Source of the DNA: Leptolyngbya iicbica LK
GTDB taxonomy: Bacteria; Cyanobacteriota; Cyanobacteriia; Phormidesmidales; Phormidesmidaceae
Direction: 5' to 3'
Assembly: GCF_004212215.1 (NCBI RefSeq)
Contig: NZ_QVFV01000006.1
Location: 56,795 to 120,794, forward strand
DNA: 64,000 nucleotides
The position numbers and the translations under genes were made by a program. Every line of letters starts with the position of its first letter. The stretch's first letter is position 1. Below, in pieces: positions 8,621 through 17,642 of the stretch. A model generated the notes under the pieces. It was not told the DNA's origin. It saw nothing but the letters and a program-made list of their open reading frames with translations, and did not search any database.

Positions 8621-8878
8621 ATGGATATCAAGCTGATCAATATTGGATTTGGCAATATTGTCTCGGCCAACCGGGTGGTAGGCATTGTGAGCCCGGAATC
8701 AGCACCGATTAAGCGGGTCATTGCGGATGCTCGCGATCGCGGTCAGCTGGTGGATGCGACTTATGGTCGCCGCACCCGAGCCGTTCTGATTATGGATTCA
8801 GGGCACGTGATTTTGTCCGCCATTCAACCGGAGACGGTTGCCCAGCGGTTTGTCGTGCCTAAAGATGGCGCGCCTTAG
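8621..8878 (+). CDS. DUF370 / RemA-like DNA-binding regulator
   Basis: 85 residues, [20 protein letters not shown] at the start and [27 protein letters not shown] further on, which matches DUF370. In Bacillus, RemA is an octameric DNA-binding protein that activates biofilm matrix genes; the cyanobacterial targets are not known to me. Full length for the family. Start fixed by CAGGATGATTT before the ATG. In many bacteria this gene sits directly before gmk (guanylate kinase); here no gmk follows, only a 300-base spacer with a dispersed repeat. Confidence 0.9.
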   Translation: MDIKLINIGFGNIVSANRVVGIVSPESAPIKRVIADARDRGQLVDATYGRRTRAVLIMDSGHVILSAIQPETVAQRFVVPKDGAP

Positions 8879-9003
8879 GAAAGGTACTTGAAAATCGCTT
8901 CCCCGATTGTTGGGGTTGGGCAGTGCCAAACCCTCACAGCAAACTTTTTGTTCCACCCGATGGATGTGGCCCAGTGCAGTATTGAAGGCATAGGAACTTC
9001 ATT

Positions 9004-9091
9004 AAGTGTGGACCGCCATCTTGGCTGTTCAAAAGCAGGTAAGATGCCTGCCCGATAAGACTTGGATGCTATAAAATCCTGATTTCTAAGG
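9004..9091 (+). repeat. dispersed double-hairpin repeat, copy A
   Basis: Copy of an approximately 88-bp repeat seen four times in the window. Pattern: AAGTGTGGAC, a first hairpin around GCC-atcttGGC, then GCAGGTAAGATGCCTGC as a second hairpin, then a tail CTTGGAT..TATAAAATCCTGATTTCTAAG. It lies in the 300-base spacer between the RemA-like gene and the MpaB-family gene; I see nothing else in that spacer. Confidence 0.75.
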
Positions 9092-9180
9092 AATTGATGA
9101 AGCTTTGCTAGCTCTCCGGAAGGGGCGATCGCCCCCACGCAATAAGGGGGAGAGTCTATGTTTAGTGCGATCGCTCCATC

Positions 9181-10083
9181 ATGTCTGATTTACATGCCAC
9201 TCTGCCGATCACAGGATCCTCATCGGCAAGGGACCCCGTCGCCATCTGCCATCGGTTAGCCGGATATGACTTTCCTTGGGAGCTCAACCGCTCGCTAGAG
9301 ATTGCCGTTCTCAAGACCTTTTGTGTGCCCCGCATTGCCTCGCTGCTACGACAAACCGGCGAATTTGAATTGCGACCGCAAAAACGTTACGACGACACCA
9401 GCCTGATCTTAGGCAACATCCTGAAATGGGGCTATGACAGTCCCAAAGGGCACGCTGCGATCGCCCAAATGAATCGCATCCATCAACGCTTCCACATTTA
9501 CAACGAAGACTTTCTCTACGTCTTGTCAACCTTGATTTATGAGCCCGTACGCTGGAATCAACTCTTTGGCTGGCGCCCCTTTACCGAGACGGAAAAGCAA
9601 GCCCTCTTTGAGTTTTGGCGCGTGGTCGGACAACGCATGGGCCTGGAAGAGATTCCCGCAACTTATGAAACGTTTCACGACTTTAACCGGGCGTATGAAG
9701 CCGAACATTTTCAATATCATCCCGATAACCGCGCCGTGGGAGATGCTGTCGTTAAATTAATGCAGGGCTGGCTGCCCGCGATCGCGGCCCCCCTAATTCC
9801 TAACCTCATCCGCACTGTTGCCGATGAACCCATGCAAACCGCTTTGGGGTGGCCAGCCCCGCCCCATTGGGTCAAGCAAGCCATTACGTGGGGATTACGG
9901 CTGCGCCAGCGTCTGGTACGCCATTTGCCCCGGCGGCAGCGCTCTCATTTCGGCGTTGATCAGGCCAACCGGACCTATCCCGAAGGCTATCAAATGCGCC
10001 AACTCGGGCCAGAGACAACGGCTCCCAGCAGCTCACGCTGTCCTTTTTTACGCATGCGGGCCGTGCTGAAGGGCGAACTTTAA
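9181..10083 (+). CDS. oxygenase MpaB family (DUF2236) protein
   Basis: 300 residues. The sequence resembles the MpaB / latex-clearing oxygenase catalytic domain family (DUF2236): a helix-rich protein with RIHQRFHIYNEDFLYVLSTLIYEP, where histidines and the following acidic residue form part of the haem or metal pocket in the family, then FWRVVGQRMGLEEIP and DFNRAYEAEHFQYHPDNRAV. Known members cleave rubber or prenyl chains, or act in mycophenolic acid synthesis; the substrate in cyanobacteria is unknown. The C terminus is basic (LRQRLVRHLPRRQRSH). The gene is followed closely by sufE on the same strand (69 bases), with no clear functional link. Confidence 0.8.
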   Translation: MSDLHATLPITGSSSARDPVAICHRLAGYDFPWELNRSLEIAVLKTFCVPRIASLLRQTGEFELRPQKRYDDTSLILGNILKWGYDSPKGHAAIAQMNRIHQRFHIYNEDFLYVLSTLIYEPVRWNQLFGWRPFTETEKQALFEFWRVVGQRMGLEEIPATYETFHDFNRAYEAEHFQYHPDNRAVGDAVVKLMQGWLPAIAAPLIPNLIRTVADEPMQTALGWPAPPHWVKQAITWGLRLRQRLVRHLPRRQRSHFGVDQANRTYPEGYQMRQLGPETTAPSSSRCPFLRMRAVLKGEL

Positions 10084-10152
10084 GCCGATACCTCTTTACA
10101 ATAGGGGAGGCTATTGTGAAGCCATTTGTCGTTCGTTGCGATCGCCTGCCCC

Positions 10153-10587
10153 ATGTCTGCGTCTTCTTCTGCCCGCCCCGCCTCCATCGAAAAACTGGTT
10201 CAGCGGTTCCAAAAAGCCACTGATCCCAAACGGCGTTACGAACAGCTCCTCTGGTTAGCCAAAAAGCTAGAAGCATTCCCCGAGGCAGAGAAAACCGACG
10301 CCAACAAGGTGAAAGGCTGCGTCTCTCAGGTGTATGTCATTGCCGCTTTAGAAGACGGCAAGCTGCACTATCTGGGCGAATCTGACGCGCAGATTACAAA
10401 GGGCCTGGTCGCCTTTTTGATTCGTGGCATGAACGGTCTGACCCCTCAGGAAGTGATCGATTTGTCCCCCGACTTCATTAAAGAAACCCAGCTCGATGTG
10501 AGCTTGACGCCTTCTCGGGCCAACGGCTTTTACAACATTTTTAAAATGATGCAGACCAAAGCCGCCGAACTCAACCCCGAAGCGTAA
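10153..10587 (+). CDS. sufE: SufE family cysteine-desulfurase sulfur acceptor
   Basis: 144 residues from the ATG at 10153 (the open frame starts earlier only with TTG). SufE accepts sulfur from the SufS cysteine desulfurase as a persulfide and stimulates Fe-S cluster assembly. The acceptor cysteine is visible in VKGCVSQVYVIA, preceded by KRYEQLLWLAKKLEAFPEAEK-type residues; the C-terminal part has LTPSRANGFYNIFKMMQTKA. Full family length. The suf operon itself is not in the window, which is common for cyanobacterial sufE. It converges with the MATE gene, 43 bases apart. Confidence 0.93.
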   Translation: MSASSSARPASIEKLVQRFQKATDPKRRYEQLLWLAKKLEAFPEAEKTDANKVKGCVSQVYVIAALEDGKLHYLGESDAQITKGLVAFLIRGMNGLTPQEVIDLSPDFIKETQLDVSLTPSRANGFYNIFKMMQTKAAELNPEA

Positions 10588-10630
10588 TCCGATAACAGCG
10601 TCGGATGACGTAGCTGAACCGACGACGACT

Positions 10631-11971
10631 TCACAGGGCGGCGGCATCAGAATCGGTCACCTGGCTTTGCGCTGCCGTTAAACTGCGAGGCACTTGACTC
10701 CCCAGAGTCATGGCCCGCACCGCCATAAAGCAGGCCAGCGCCAGCCATAACCCAGCGGGACTCTGCCAATGTCGGGCCAGCAACCCCAAGGGCAAAAAGC
10801 CTAGTCCACTGGCGAGCAGCGTCGAGTTGCGCAACAGGTGTCCCTGGGTCAGTCCTAAAAAGTAACCGTCTAACAAAAAGGCGATCGCCCCCAAAGTCAA
10901 CGTCGGTACTAGCCACCACACTAATGCCTGCACCTGATCAATCACGCTCTGATGTTGGGTCATTAGACGAAATAAGGGCTGGGTAAACCAGCTAAAGGTG
11001 AGGGCGATCGCCATCCCGAGCACCACGCTGCTGCTCAGCCCCCAAATCAACACGGTGCGGAGTTGGGCCGCTTCTCCCGCGCCATAAAACTGCCCCGCAA
11101 AACTCTCCGTAGCAAATGCTAGCCCATCGATGAAATAGGAGGTCAGCGTCACCACCTGTAGCAGCAACGTATTCGCCGCTAAAATTTCGTTGCCCAGGGC
11201 CGAACTCCAATTCGTAAACAGCGCAAAACTCACCAACAGCGAAAAGGTGCGGATCATAATGTCGCGATTGAGGAGCAACATCGCGGTAAGAGCCGTTTTG
11301 TCCCACAGGTGGGGACGCAATTGCCAGAATTGCGCGATCGCCACCTCCCTCAACAACAGACATAACCCAACCCCTAACATCAAGCCCTGGCTGAGGGCCG
11401 TGGCCGCTCCAGCTCCCGCACTTTCCCAACCCAACTCGCGAATGAACCAATAATCCAGCAGGATATTGCCGCCATTGCCCACCACTGACAGCAGCACCAC
11501 GCGCCGCCCCTGCCCGCAGCCCAAAAATCGTCCTAACAGTACGTAATTAGCCAATACTGCCGGAGCCCCCCAAATGCGCGCGTTGAAAAAGGCTTCTCCC
11601 GACAGTCGCACCTCTGGTTCGGCATTGAGTAACCAAAACCCGATTTCCCGGATGGGGGCTTGTAGCACCACAATCAACAGACCCAGCACTACCGCCAGCA
11701 GACCATTCCGCAGCAACAGCAAATTCATCTCAGCGGTGTCGCGGCGACCAAAGGCCTGGGCCGTCAACCCTGTCGTGCCCATCCGCAAAAAGCCAAAACT
11801 CCAGTACACCAGGTTGAAAATCACCGAGGCGATCGCCACCCCGCCCAAGTGATGTACATCTGCCAGGTGGCCTAAAAAAGCCGTGTCGATAATGCCCGCT
11901 AACGGCACCATCAAGTTCGACACAATGTTGGCGATCGCCAGTCGCCCAAAGCGTGACAAAAATGGAGTCAT
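10631..11971 (-). CDS. MATE family efflux transporter (DinF-like)
   Basis: 446 residues from the ATG at 11971, preceded by GAGGGGGG about nine bases away; an in-frame GTG at 11989 is less likely. Multidrug and toxin extrusion proteins exchange Na+ or H+ for organic cations. Two similar six-helix halves are visible: first half begins FGRLAIANIVSNLMVPLAGIIDTAFLGHL, second half begins with TFSLLVSFALFTNWSSALGN. The short cytoplasmic loops and the ANIVSNLMVPLAGIIDTA motif place it in the DinF branch. Inner membrane. No regulator gene adjacent. Confidence 0.9.
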   Translation of the reverse strand: MTPFLSRFGRLAIANIVSNLMVPLAGIIDTAFLGHLADVHHLGGVAIASVIFNLVYWSFGFLRMGTTGLTAQAFGRRDTAEMNLLLLRNGLLAVVLGLLIVVLQAPIREIGFWLLNAEPEVRLSGEAFFNARIWGAPAVLANYVLLGRFLGCGQGRRVVLLSVVGNGGNILLDYWFIRELGWESAGAGAATALSQGLMLGVGLCLLLREVAIAQFWQLRPHLWDKTALTAMLLLNRDIMIRTFSLLVSFALFTNWSSALGNEILAANTLLLQVVTLTSYFIDGLAFATESFAGQFYGAGEAAQLRTVLIWGLSSSVVLGMAIALTFSWFTQPLFRLMTQHQSVIDQVQALVWWLVPTLTLGAIAFLLDGYFLGLTQGHLLRNSTLLASGLGFLPLGLLARHWQSPAGLWLALACFMAVRAMTLGSQVPRSLTAAQSQVTDSDAAAL

Positions 11972-11989
11972 CAGCGCTGCCCCCCTCAC

Positions 11990-12382
11990 AACAGCCCCAA
12001 TCAGAGCAAGTCTTTATCCTAGTGTTTTGAACGATAGGGTCGTGGAAGTCGCAACTCATTGGATGCGTCCCTACAGCAAGCCGGAGGCGATCTCGACACC
12101 ATATCCGGCATCCATCCAGACGATCCTCGTTACATCTTTGTCTGGCAGCCAAAGTCTCCATACTGGGCCACTTCCAGAAGTTGAAGAGTCTGTGAAGCCC
12201 TCCGAGTTCCGTGTATTTCCGGTAACTTATGACACTTTCACTAGGTCAGTATGTAGAAGATTCGGGATCAGTAACCTCCCGACTCAGCGCGTTCCTGGGT
12301 GCTAAGCATCGCAAAGTACTTTTCGCGCCCCCGTGGCAACCTAGCGGAAGTTAAGCAGTTGACCCTCTAAATCCCGAAAACA
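11990..12382. other. 393-base divergent spacer
   Basis: Spacer between the MATE gene and the PEP-CTERM gene, which are divergent. I see no reading frame with coding character, RNA structure or strong palindrome in it. It must hold both promoters, but no convincing -35/-10 pair stands out. Confidence 0.4.
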
Positions 12383-13048
12383 ATGAACAAACACCTCTCA
12401 TTATTAATTGGCTCTTCCTTGCTGGCTGTTAGTGCCATGACCATGTTTGCCGATAGTGCATCAGCTAAAGGTAACGGTAAGGGCAACCAGAACAAGAATG
12501 AAACCGTCGAGCAATCTAGCACTGTCGCAGCTAGCTGTACTCTCAGTGCGTTTAGTGGTGTAACCAGTTGCGAAGGTCCGTTCTCAGGTAACAACAGCAA
12601 TCAGAGTCTTGACGGCTTGTTCGATATCAACTGGGAAAGTGGTTCCTTTGTTTCGGGTGAGATTAAAGTCGATAACGGTTCGAAAGGCTCAACAGGCGGG
12701 TTTAGTTTCAAAAGTGCCAAGGATCAGGACAAGCAATCTGGTACCTGGGAGCTCGATAAAAGCATCACTGACAAATATCAGTACGGCATGTTTGTCGTGA
12801 AGGCCGGTAACTCTTTCTCCTCATATTTTTGGGATGGACTTTCTACAACGGGGGTTTGGGATACTCTCGGAGTAACTCCTAACAACGGCGGTAGCCCCGA
12901 TTTGTCCCATTTTTCGTTCTATGGGTTTGGTCAGCGAGTGGTTGAGCCCCCCACCCCCACCATTCCTGAGCCAGCCACGGTTATTGGCTTGCTCGCTGTG
13001 GGAGGAGGGATTGTGGCCTCCCGCCGCAAAAAGGCTCAATCAGCTTAA
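12383..13048 (+). CDS. PEP-CTERM sorting domain protein
   Basis: 221-residue exported protein. Signal peptide at residues 1-28 (MNKHLSLLIGSSLLAVSAM..., cleavage after SASA). A Lys/Gly/Asn-rich segment KGNGKGNQNKNE follows, then a beta-rich body with Ser/Gly and two cysteines (ASCTLSAFSGVTSCEGPF). The C terminus is a PEP-CTERM signal: PEPATVIGLLAVGGGIVASRRKK, i.e. PEP motif, membrane helix and basic end, cut by an exosortase so that the protein is released or anchored at the surface. No exosortase is in the window. The body has no function I recognise. Confidence 0.92.
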   Translation: MNKHLSLLIGSSLLAVSAMTMFADSASAKGNGKGNQNKNETVEQSSTVAASCTLSAFSGVTSCEGPFSGNNSNQSLDGLFDINWESGSFVSGEIKVDNGSKGSTGGFSFKSAKDQDKQSGTWELDKSITDKYQYGMFVVKAGNSFSSYFWDGLSTTGVWDTLGVTPNNGGSPDLSHFSFYGFGQRVVEPPTPTIPEPATVIGLLAVGGGIVASRRKKAQSA

Positions 13049-13095
13049 CTGGCAAATGGTCACTGCTTGACGCTCTCTTAATATTGCCTTTTAGT

Positions 13096-13131
13096 TCCCT
13101 CAGTCACGTCTCAGTGATTGGGGGAGTTTTT
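13096..13131 (+). terminator. intrinsic terminator of PEP-CTERM gene
   Basis: Stem TCCCTCAGTCAC (13096-13107) with GTGATTGGGGGA (13114-13125), two G-T pairs and one A-T rich step, six-base loop, then GTTTTTATAAT. It lies 48 bases after the PEP-CTERM stop codon. Confidence 0.8.
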
Positions 13132-13344
13132 ATAATGGCTAACCACGCACTGCAACGCCTCAATGGCGCATGGTCAAGTCTCAAAAAAATGACACGAACA
13201 GAGCAGACGGCAAATGTTGGCGACGTTGCCTGATCGGGGCAATCTAAACAAAATCCACTCTGGCTGGGGGAGCAGCGGTCGAGCCCGAAAGACTCAGGGA
13301 CGTTACCGACTCAATCGAACTTTAGACTTGAGGAGCCAAGCGGC

Positions 13345-14082
13345 ATGTATGATTTGGAGCAATTTTCGTTAAGCGAGATGACCGCTTGTGGGGCCGCCGT
13401 GCGTAAGTTGGGGCGCGACACAACGGCGATGGAAGGGGCTGCTAGCCAGATCGCCCGTTATTTTTATGAGAATTTCGTTGATCCTCAAACCGGGGAGTCG
13501 GCCTTTGCCTTGGCCCGATTCTTCAAAACCCATGACTTTAGTGAGTTGTCTGACGATCTGCAAGCGATCGCTCAAGACTTTCTCGGGCATCCCCCTGACA
13601 ATCCCCAGATGAAATGTTTAACGCTGTTGGGAACGGCAGGCGATCGCCCCGAGTGGAATGAGCGTCGCCAATCGACCGGACACCAAGTGATTCCCCTCCC
13701 TAGCGAGCGCACCGTGACAAGTATCCCGATGATTTCCCAACTCATTCAGCAGTTAGGGTTGAGCGTGAGCAACGTGGTTGCCCCCGTGCCCGACGTCCTG
13801 GTGGATCTACAAGAGCGCACCTTCAACGTTTTTCATATTCCTGAAGCCGCTGACAGTCCTTATATCCCAGCCCAGACAGAGTTCGTGCAACCGTTTCAGA
13901 TCAAGTCAGTGTTAGGATTTGGGGGCATTTTGCCATCCGGCAATCTGATGGTCATCATCCTATTTTCCAAAATTCCCATCAGTCGTGCTACCGCCGAGTT
14001 GTTTAAGCCTTTAGCCCTCAACGTCAAAATGGCCGTCTTGCCCTTTGACCGAGGCACTATTTTTATGCCGATCGCATCCTAA
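13345..14082 (+). CDS. stand-alone sensor-domain protein, partner of histidine kinase
   Basis: 245 residues; AGGAG nine bases before the ATG. I recognise the domain from the N termini of multi-domain sensor histidine kinases in other bacteria: it begins DLEQFSLSEMTACGAAVRKL, has QIARYFYENFVDPQTGES, LARFFKTHDF, MKCLTLLGTAGDRPEWN, HQVIPLPSE, and FNVFHIPEAADSPYIPAQ, and ends with VLGFGGILPSGNLMVIILFSK. It has a GAF-like feel but no named family that I can give. No membrane segment or output domain, so it should be cytosolic. The next gene, 118 bases downstream, is a histidine kinase lacking this domain, so the two probably act as one split sensor. Confidence 0.75.
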   Translation: MYDLEQFSLSEMTACGAAVRKLGRDTTAMEGAASQIARYFYENFVDPQTGESAFALARFFKTHDFSELSDDLQAIAQDFLGHPPDNPQMKCLTLLGTAGDRPEWNERRQSTGHQVIPLPSERTVTSIPMISQLIQQLGLSVSNVVAPVPDVLVDLQERTFNVFHIPEAADSPYIPAQTEFVQPFQIKSVLGFGGILPSGNLMVIILFSKIPISRATAELFKPLALNVKMAVLPFDRGTIFMPIAS

Positions 14083-14200
14083 CGGCATCGCCACAGCTTG
14101 TCAGCCAGGATATCCATTGCCGATCTTCAGCCTTCTGCTATCTGCCACTCTTTATTAGTGACCCAACATTGCCCGAGTTGATGCAATCAGTCGAGAGTCT

Positions 14201-15694
14201 ATGGTGAGTTTTTCCGGGGAAGCAGCAGACCCTAGCATTGAGGCGCTCAAGGCCGAAAATGAGCACCTCACAGCTCAAGTTGAAACCCTTGAACAACTGC
14301 TGGAAGTCTATGAACAGGAGACGCTAGACAAATCGACTCGTCTGGAAACGACCCTGGCGGAGTTAAACGAGCATACCCAACGGCTCAGCCATGCCGAGAC
14401 GACGCTGGCAACCCTACGCTCAATGCTCAACAGCATGGGCGATGCCGTGGTGGTGATGGATTTAGCGGGCAAGTTTTTGTTCTTAAATGCTCCTGCCGAA
14501 GCTTTATTAGGCATCCGGGCGGATCAGACTTCATTGCAAGCCTGGTCAACCACGTGGGAAATTTTTCTGGCTGACCAGGTGACACCTTGTGACTTAGCGT
14601 CGTTTCCCCTATCGCGCGTGATTCAAGGAGAAGCCCTGGAGGCGACGGAACTATTTATCAAGTCATCGCCCTCGCTACCGGGTAACTGGTTTAGTGTCAC
14701 AGCCAGAGCGTTGACTTCGGCGGCGGGCGATCGCGAGGGCGGTATTGCGGTCTTTCACAACATCACCCCGCTGAAGCAGGGAGAAATCGCACTACGGAAA
14801 TCGGAGGCGCGATCGCGCGAGCAAGCGCAGCAATTGCAGTTGGCTTTGCAAGACTTGCAAACTATGCAATCTCAGTTGGTGCAAACCGAAAAGATGTCGA
14901 GTTTGGGGCAGCTGGTGGCAGGCATTGCCCACGAAATCAACAATCCGGTCAACTTCATCTCGGGCAATTTAGACCACGCCGAGCAAAACATGGCCGATTT
15001 GCTGGCGTTGGTGGCACTGTTTCAGCAGTATTATCCCGACCCTGAGCTCGCGATTCAAGACTATATTGACGCGATCGATCTGCCGTTTATCGCGACGGAC
15101 TTGCCCAAACTGATGCGGTCAATGAAGGTCGGTTCGGAACGCATTCAAGCAATCGTTGCATCTCTGCGCACGTTTTCGCGCATGGATGAGGCAGACATGA
15201 AGTCCGTCGATATTCACAGCGGCATCGATAGCACCTTAATGATTTTGCAAAATCGATTAAAAGCAGGTGCGAATGCTGCCGCCATTGAGGTGGTGTGTGA
15301 ATACGGCCAAATTCCCACGGTGGAATGCTATGCCGGGCAGCTTAATCAGGTGTTTATGAATGTGTTGAGCAATGCGATCGATGCGCTGGAAGGACGGAGA
15401 TCGCTCCCCACCGCTGAGGCTGTACCCCCTCAAATCACGATTCAAACCATCCTCACCCCTGACCAACAGGTCAACATCCACATCCATGACAATGGCCCCG
15501 GCATCCCTGACACCATTCGCCAGCAGATTTTTGACCCATTTTTTACCACTAAACCAGTCGGCAAAGGGACTGGCATGGGGCTGTCCATCAGCTATCAAAT
15601 CATTACTGAAAAGCATGGTGGTCGATTTGTCTGTGAATCGATTCCCCAAGGGGGTACGACCTTCACCATTACGATTCCCCTCAGTCAGAGCTAA
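14201..15694 (+). CDS. PAS domain sensor histidine kinase
   Basis: 497 residues, soluble. Order: N-terminal coiled coil about 10-65 (heptads of Leu/Glu), PAS domain about 75-195 ([26 protein letters not shown] ... GIAVFHNIT), a second helical linker, then the dimerisation region with the phosphorylated His244 in [16 protein letters not shown], and the ATPase domain with N box [16 protein letters not shown]1 [10 protein letters not shown] box [17 protein letters not shown]. The HEINNP form of the H box belongs to the HWE-like/cyanobacterial soluble kinases. No response regulator is adjacent; input is likely relayed from the sensor-domain protein encoded just upstream. Confidence 0.93.
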   Translation: MVSFSGEAADPSIEALKAENEHLTAQVETLEQLLEVYEQETLDKSTRLETTLAELNEHTQRLSHAETTLATLRSMLNSMGDAVVVMDLAGKFLFLNAPAEALLGIRADQTSLQAWSTTWEIFLADQVTPCDLASFPLSRVIQGEALEATELFIKSSPSLPGNWFSVTARALTSAAGDREGGIAVFHNITPLKQGEIALRKSEARSREQAQQLQLALQDLQTMQSQLVQTEKMSSLGQLVAGIAHEINNPVNFISGNLDHAEQNMADLLALVALFQQYYPDPELAIQDYIDAIDLPFIATDLPKLMRSMKVGSERIQAIVASLRTFSRMDEADMKSVDIHSGIDSTLMILQNRLKAGANAAAIEVVCEYGQIPTVECYAGQLNQVFMNVLSNAIDALEGRRSLPTAEAVPPQITIQTILTPDQQVNIHIHDNGPGIPDTIRQQIFDPFFTTKPVGKGTGMGLSISYQIITEKHGGRFVCESIPQGGTTFTITIPLSQS

Positions 15695-15696
15695 AC

Positions 15697-15736
15697 CTGC
15701 CGCTGACCCAAAGCGATCGCTTGACGGCAGCGGCAG
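15697..15736. terminator. hairpin between convergent genes
   Basis: Perfect 9-bp arms CTGCCGCTG (15697-15705) and CAGCGGCAG (15728-15736) enclosing the palindrome AAGCGATCGCTT, a HIP1 site. It begins three bases after the histidine kinase stop and sits between it and the convergent dctM gene. No T run, so intrinsic termination is doubtful. Confidence 0.4.
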
Positions 15737-15771
15737 GGCACTGAACAGTTGCTCACTGGTTGACTCGTGGT

Positions 15772-17094
15772 TCAACCCAGGCTGGCCCAAGTGACAATTT
15801 GCGGAAACACAATGAGTAAGAGCAGCCCCACAACCTGAATGCAAATAAAGGGCACCACCCCCCGATAAATGCTAGTGGTAGGAATATCGGGTGGCGCGAC
15901 TCCCCGCAGATAAAACAGCGAGAAACCAAAAGGCGGAGTCAGAAAGGAGGTTTGCAAGTTCACCCCAAGCATGACCCCAAACCACACCAGATCGAAGCCA
16001 AAGTTGAGCGCGATCGGGGCCATCAACGGCACGATGATGAACACGATTTCAAAATAATCGAGAAAGAAGCCGAGGAAGAAGACCAGCAAGTTGACGAACA
16101 CCAGGAAGCTGACGACGCCACCGGGCAAATTCGTCAACAGATGTTCTACCGCCGCGTCGCCCCCGACTCCGCGAAACACCAGACTAAACAGCGTCGCGCC
16201 CAACAGCAGTACGATCACCATCGTGGTTAACTCCACCGTGGAATCGAGGGCCTGAATCAGGGTTTTAAGAGTCAATCGCCGGTTGAGCGCGGCTAGCACT
16301 AGCGCGCCAATGACGCCCATAGCTCCCGCTTCTGTCGGTGTGGCCACCCCGGCAAAAATGCTGCCCAACACAATCAAAATGAGTGCCAGGGGCGGCAGCA
16401 TAACCCGAAAAATCCGCAGTGCCAGTTGGGCTTTGCTAATGTCAAGCACTTCATCTGGCAGGGCGGGCGCACTGTTAGGCTGAAAAATCGCCATCGCAAT
16501 GACGTACAGCAAGTACATGCCCGAGAGAAATAACCCTGGCACCAGGGAACCGAGAAATAAATTCCCCACCGATACGCCCAACTGATCGCCAAGCACAATG
16601 AGCACCACGCTAGGGGGAATCACCTGCCCTAAGGTGCCAGACGCAGCAATCACGCCCGTGGAAAGGGCAGGGCTATAGCCGTAGCGCAGCATGATGGGCA
16701 GCGAGATCATGCCCATGGAAACCACCGTCGCCCCTACCACGCCCGTCGCCGCCGCTAGCATGGTACCGACGAGAATCACCCCGATCGCGAGTCCCCCCCG
16801 CAACCGCCCGAATAACATGCCGAAGGTTTCGAGTAAATCTTCAGCCAGGCCCGATCGCTGCAACACCGTGCCCATCAAAATAAAGAAAGGAATCGCTAGC
16901 AACACATAGTTGCTCATGATGCCGAAAATGCGATTCGGCAGGGCGGAGAAGAGAATCCAGTCAAATTCGCCCAGGGCACCGCCAATGACCGCGAACAGCA
17001 ATCCAGTACCGGCCAAGGAAAACGCCACGGGATAGCCCGTAAAAATGAGCATCAGCGCGCCCACAAACATTAAAGGGCCGAGGATATCCGTCAT
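15772..17094 (-). CDS. TRAP transporter large permease (DctM)
   Basis: 440 residues, about 12 membrane segments. DctM is the ion-coupled channel subunit of tripartite ATP-independent periplasmic transporters. Family marks: GYPVAFSLAGTGLLFA at the N terminus, AIPFFILMGTVLQRSGLAEDLL, the GTMLAAATGVVGATVVSMG segment, and VIPPSVVLIVLGDQLGVSVG. Its start ATG overlaps the dctQ stop (ATGA), so the two are cotranscribed. In cyanobacteria the related Gtr system takes up glutamate, so an organic acid or amino acid substrate is plausible; that is inference. Confidence 0.93.
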   Translation of the reverse strand: MTDILGPLMFVGALMLIFTGYPVAFSLAGTGLLFAVIGGALGEFDWILFSALPNRIFGIMSNYVLLAIPFFILMGTVLQRSGLAEDLLETFGMLFGRLRGGLAIGVILVGTMLAAATGVVGATVVSMGMISLPIMLRYGYSPALSTGVIAASGTLGQVIPPSVVLIVLGDQLGVSVGNLFLGSLVPGLFLSGMYLLYVIAMAIFQPNSAPALPDEVLDISKAQLALRIFRVMLPPLALILIVLGSIFAGVATPTEAGAMGVIGALVLAALNRRLTLKTLIQALDSTVELTTMVIVLLLGATLFSLVFRGVGGDAAVEHLLTNLPGGVVSFLVFVNLLVFFLGFFLDYFEIVFIIVPLMAPIALNFGFDLVWFGVMLGVNLQTSFLTPPFGFSLFYLRGVAPPDIPTTSIYRGVVPFICIQVVGLLLLIVFPQIVTWASLG

Positions 17095-17642
17095 GACGCT
17101 ACCTCCTCAGTCGAGTTGGGTAGAGAGGTATCAGTAATAATGGCGAGATTTTTAATGGCTTCTGAAATGCCTTGCACCCCGAGCCATGCAAACGCAACGG
17201 GAATGACTGTTTTTAGGGGATAGCGAGGTAACCCAGCAGGGTCAGACGACATTTCTAACACCGCCCAAGAGTTGGTGACAGCAGGGAGGGAATAGAAAAT
17301 GACGATCGCACAAAAGGGCAATAACAGCAGCAAAGAGCCCAATAGATCGACCCACGCCTTTTGCTTGGTGGATAGGCGACCGTAAAAAATATCGACTCGC
17401 ACATGGGCATTTTTTTGCAGCACATAGGCCGCACCCAACAAAAAAATTAGGCTAAAGAGATACCACTGAATCTCGATGTAGCGGTTAGAGCTGAGGTTGA
17501 CTCCCAGATATTGGCCCAGATAGCGGGTAATGGCGTTGTACGCCCCGATCGCCGTCATGACTAAAGTCAGACCAATGGTAAACCAGCCGATCCAGCGGCT
17601 GATGCGGTCAATCCAACCTGATAGCCGCAGTAAAAACTGCAT
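17091..17642 (-). CDS. TRAP transporter small permease (DctQ)
   Basis: 183 residues from the ATG at 17642, preceded by TGGAGGAATTTGG; the frame opens earlier with a GTG at 17663, but the ribosome site then lies inside the coding part. Four membrane helices: IGWFTIGLTLVMTAIGAYNAI, a central one in QWYLFSLIFLLGAAYVL, LLLLPFCAIVIFYSLPAV and a last one in PVAFAWLGVQGI. The motif QWYLFSLIFLLGAAYVLQKNAHVRVDIFY is diagnostic for DctQ. It overlaps dctM by four bases. The periplasmic solute-binding subunit (DctP) is not next to it, so it must be encoded elsewhere. Confidence 0.92.
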   Translation of the reverse strand: MQFLLRLSGWIDRISRWIGWFTIGLTLVMTAIGAYNAITRYLGQYLGVNLSSNRYIEIQWYLFSLIFLLGAAYVLQKNAHVRVDIFYGRLSTKQKAWVDLLGSLLLLLPFCAIVIFYSLPAVTNSWAVLEMSSDPAGLPRYPLKTVIPVAFAWLGVQGISEAIKNLAIITDTSLPNSTEEVAS

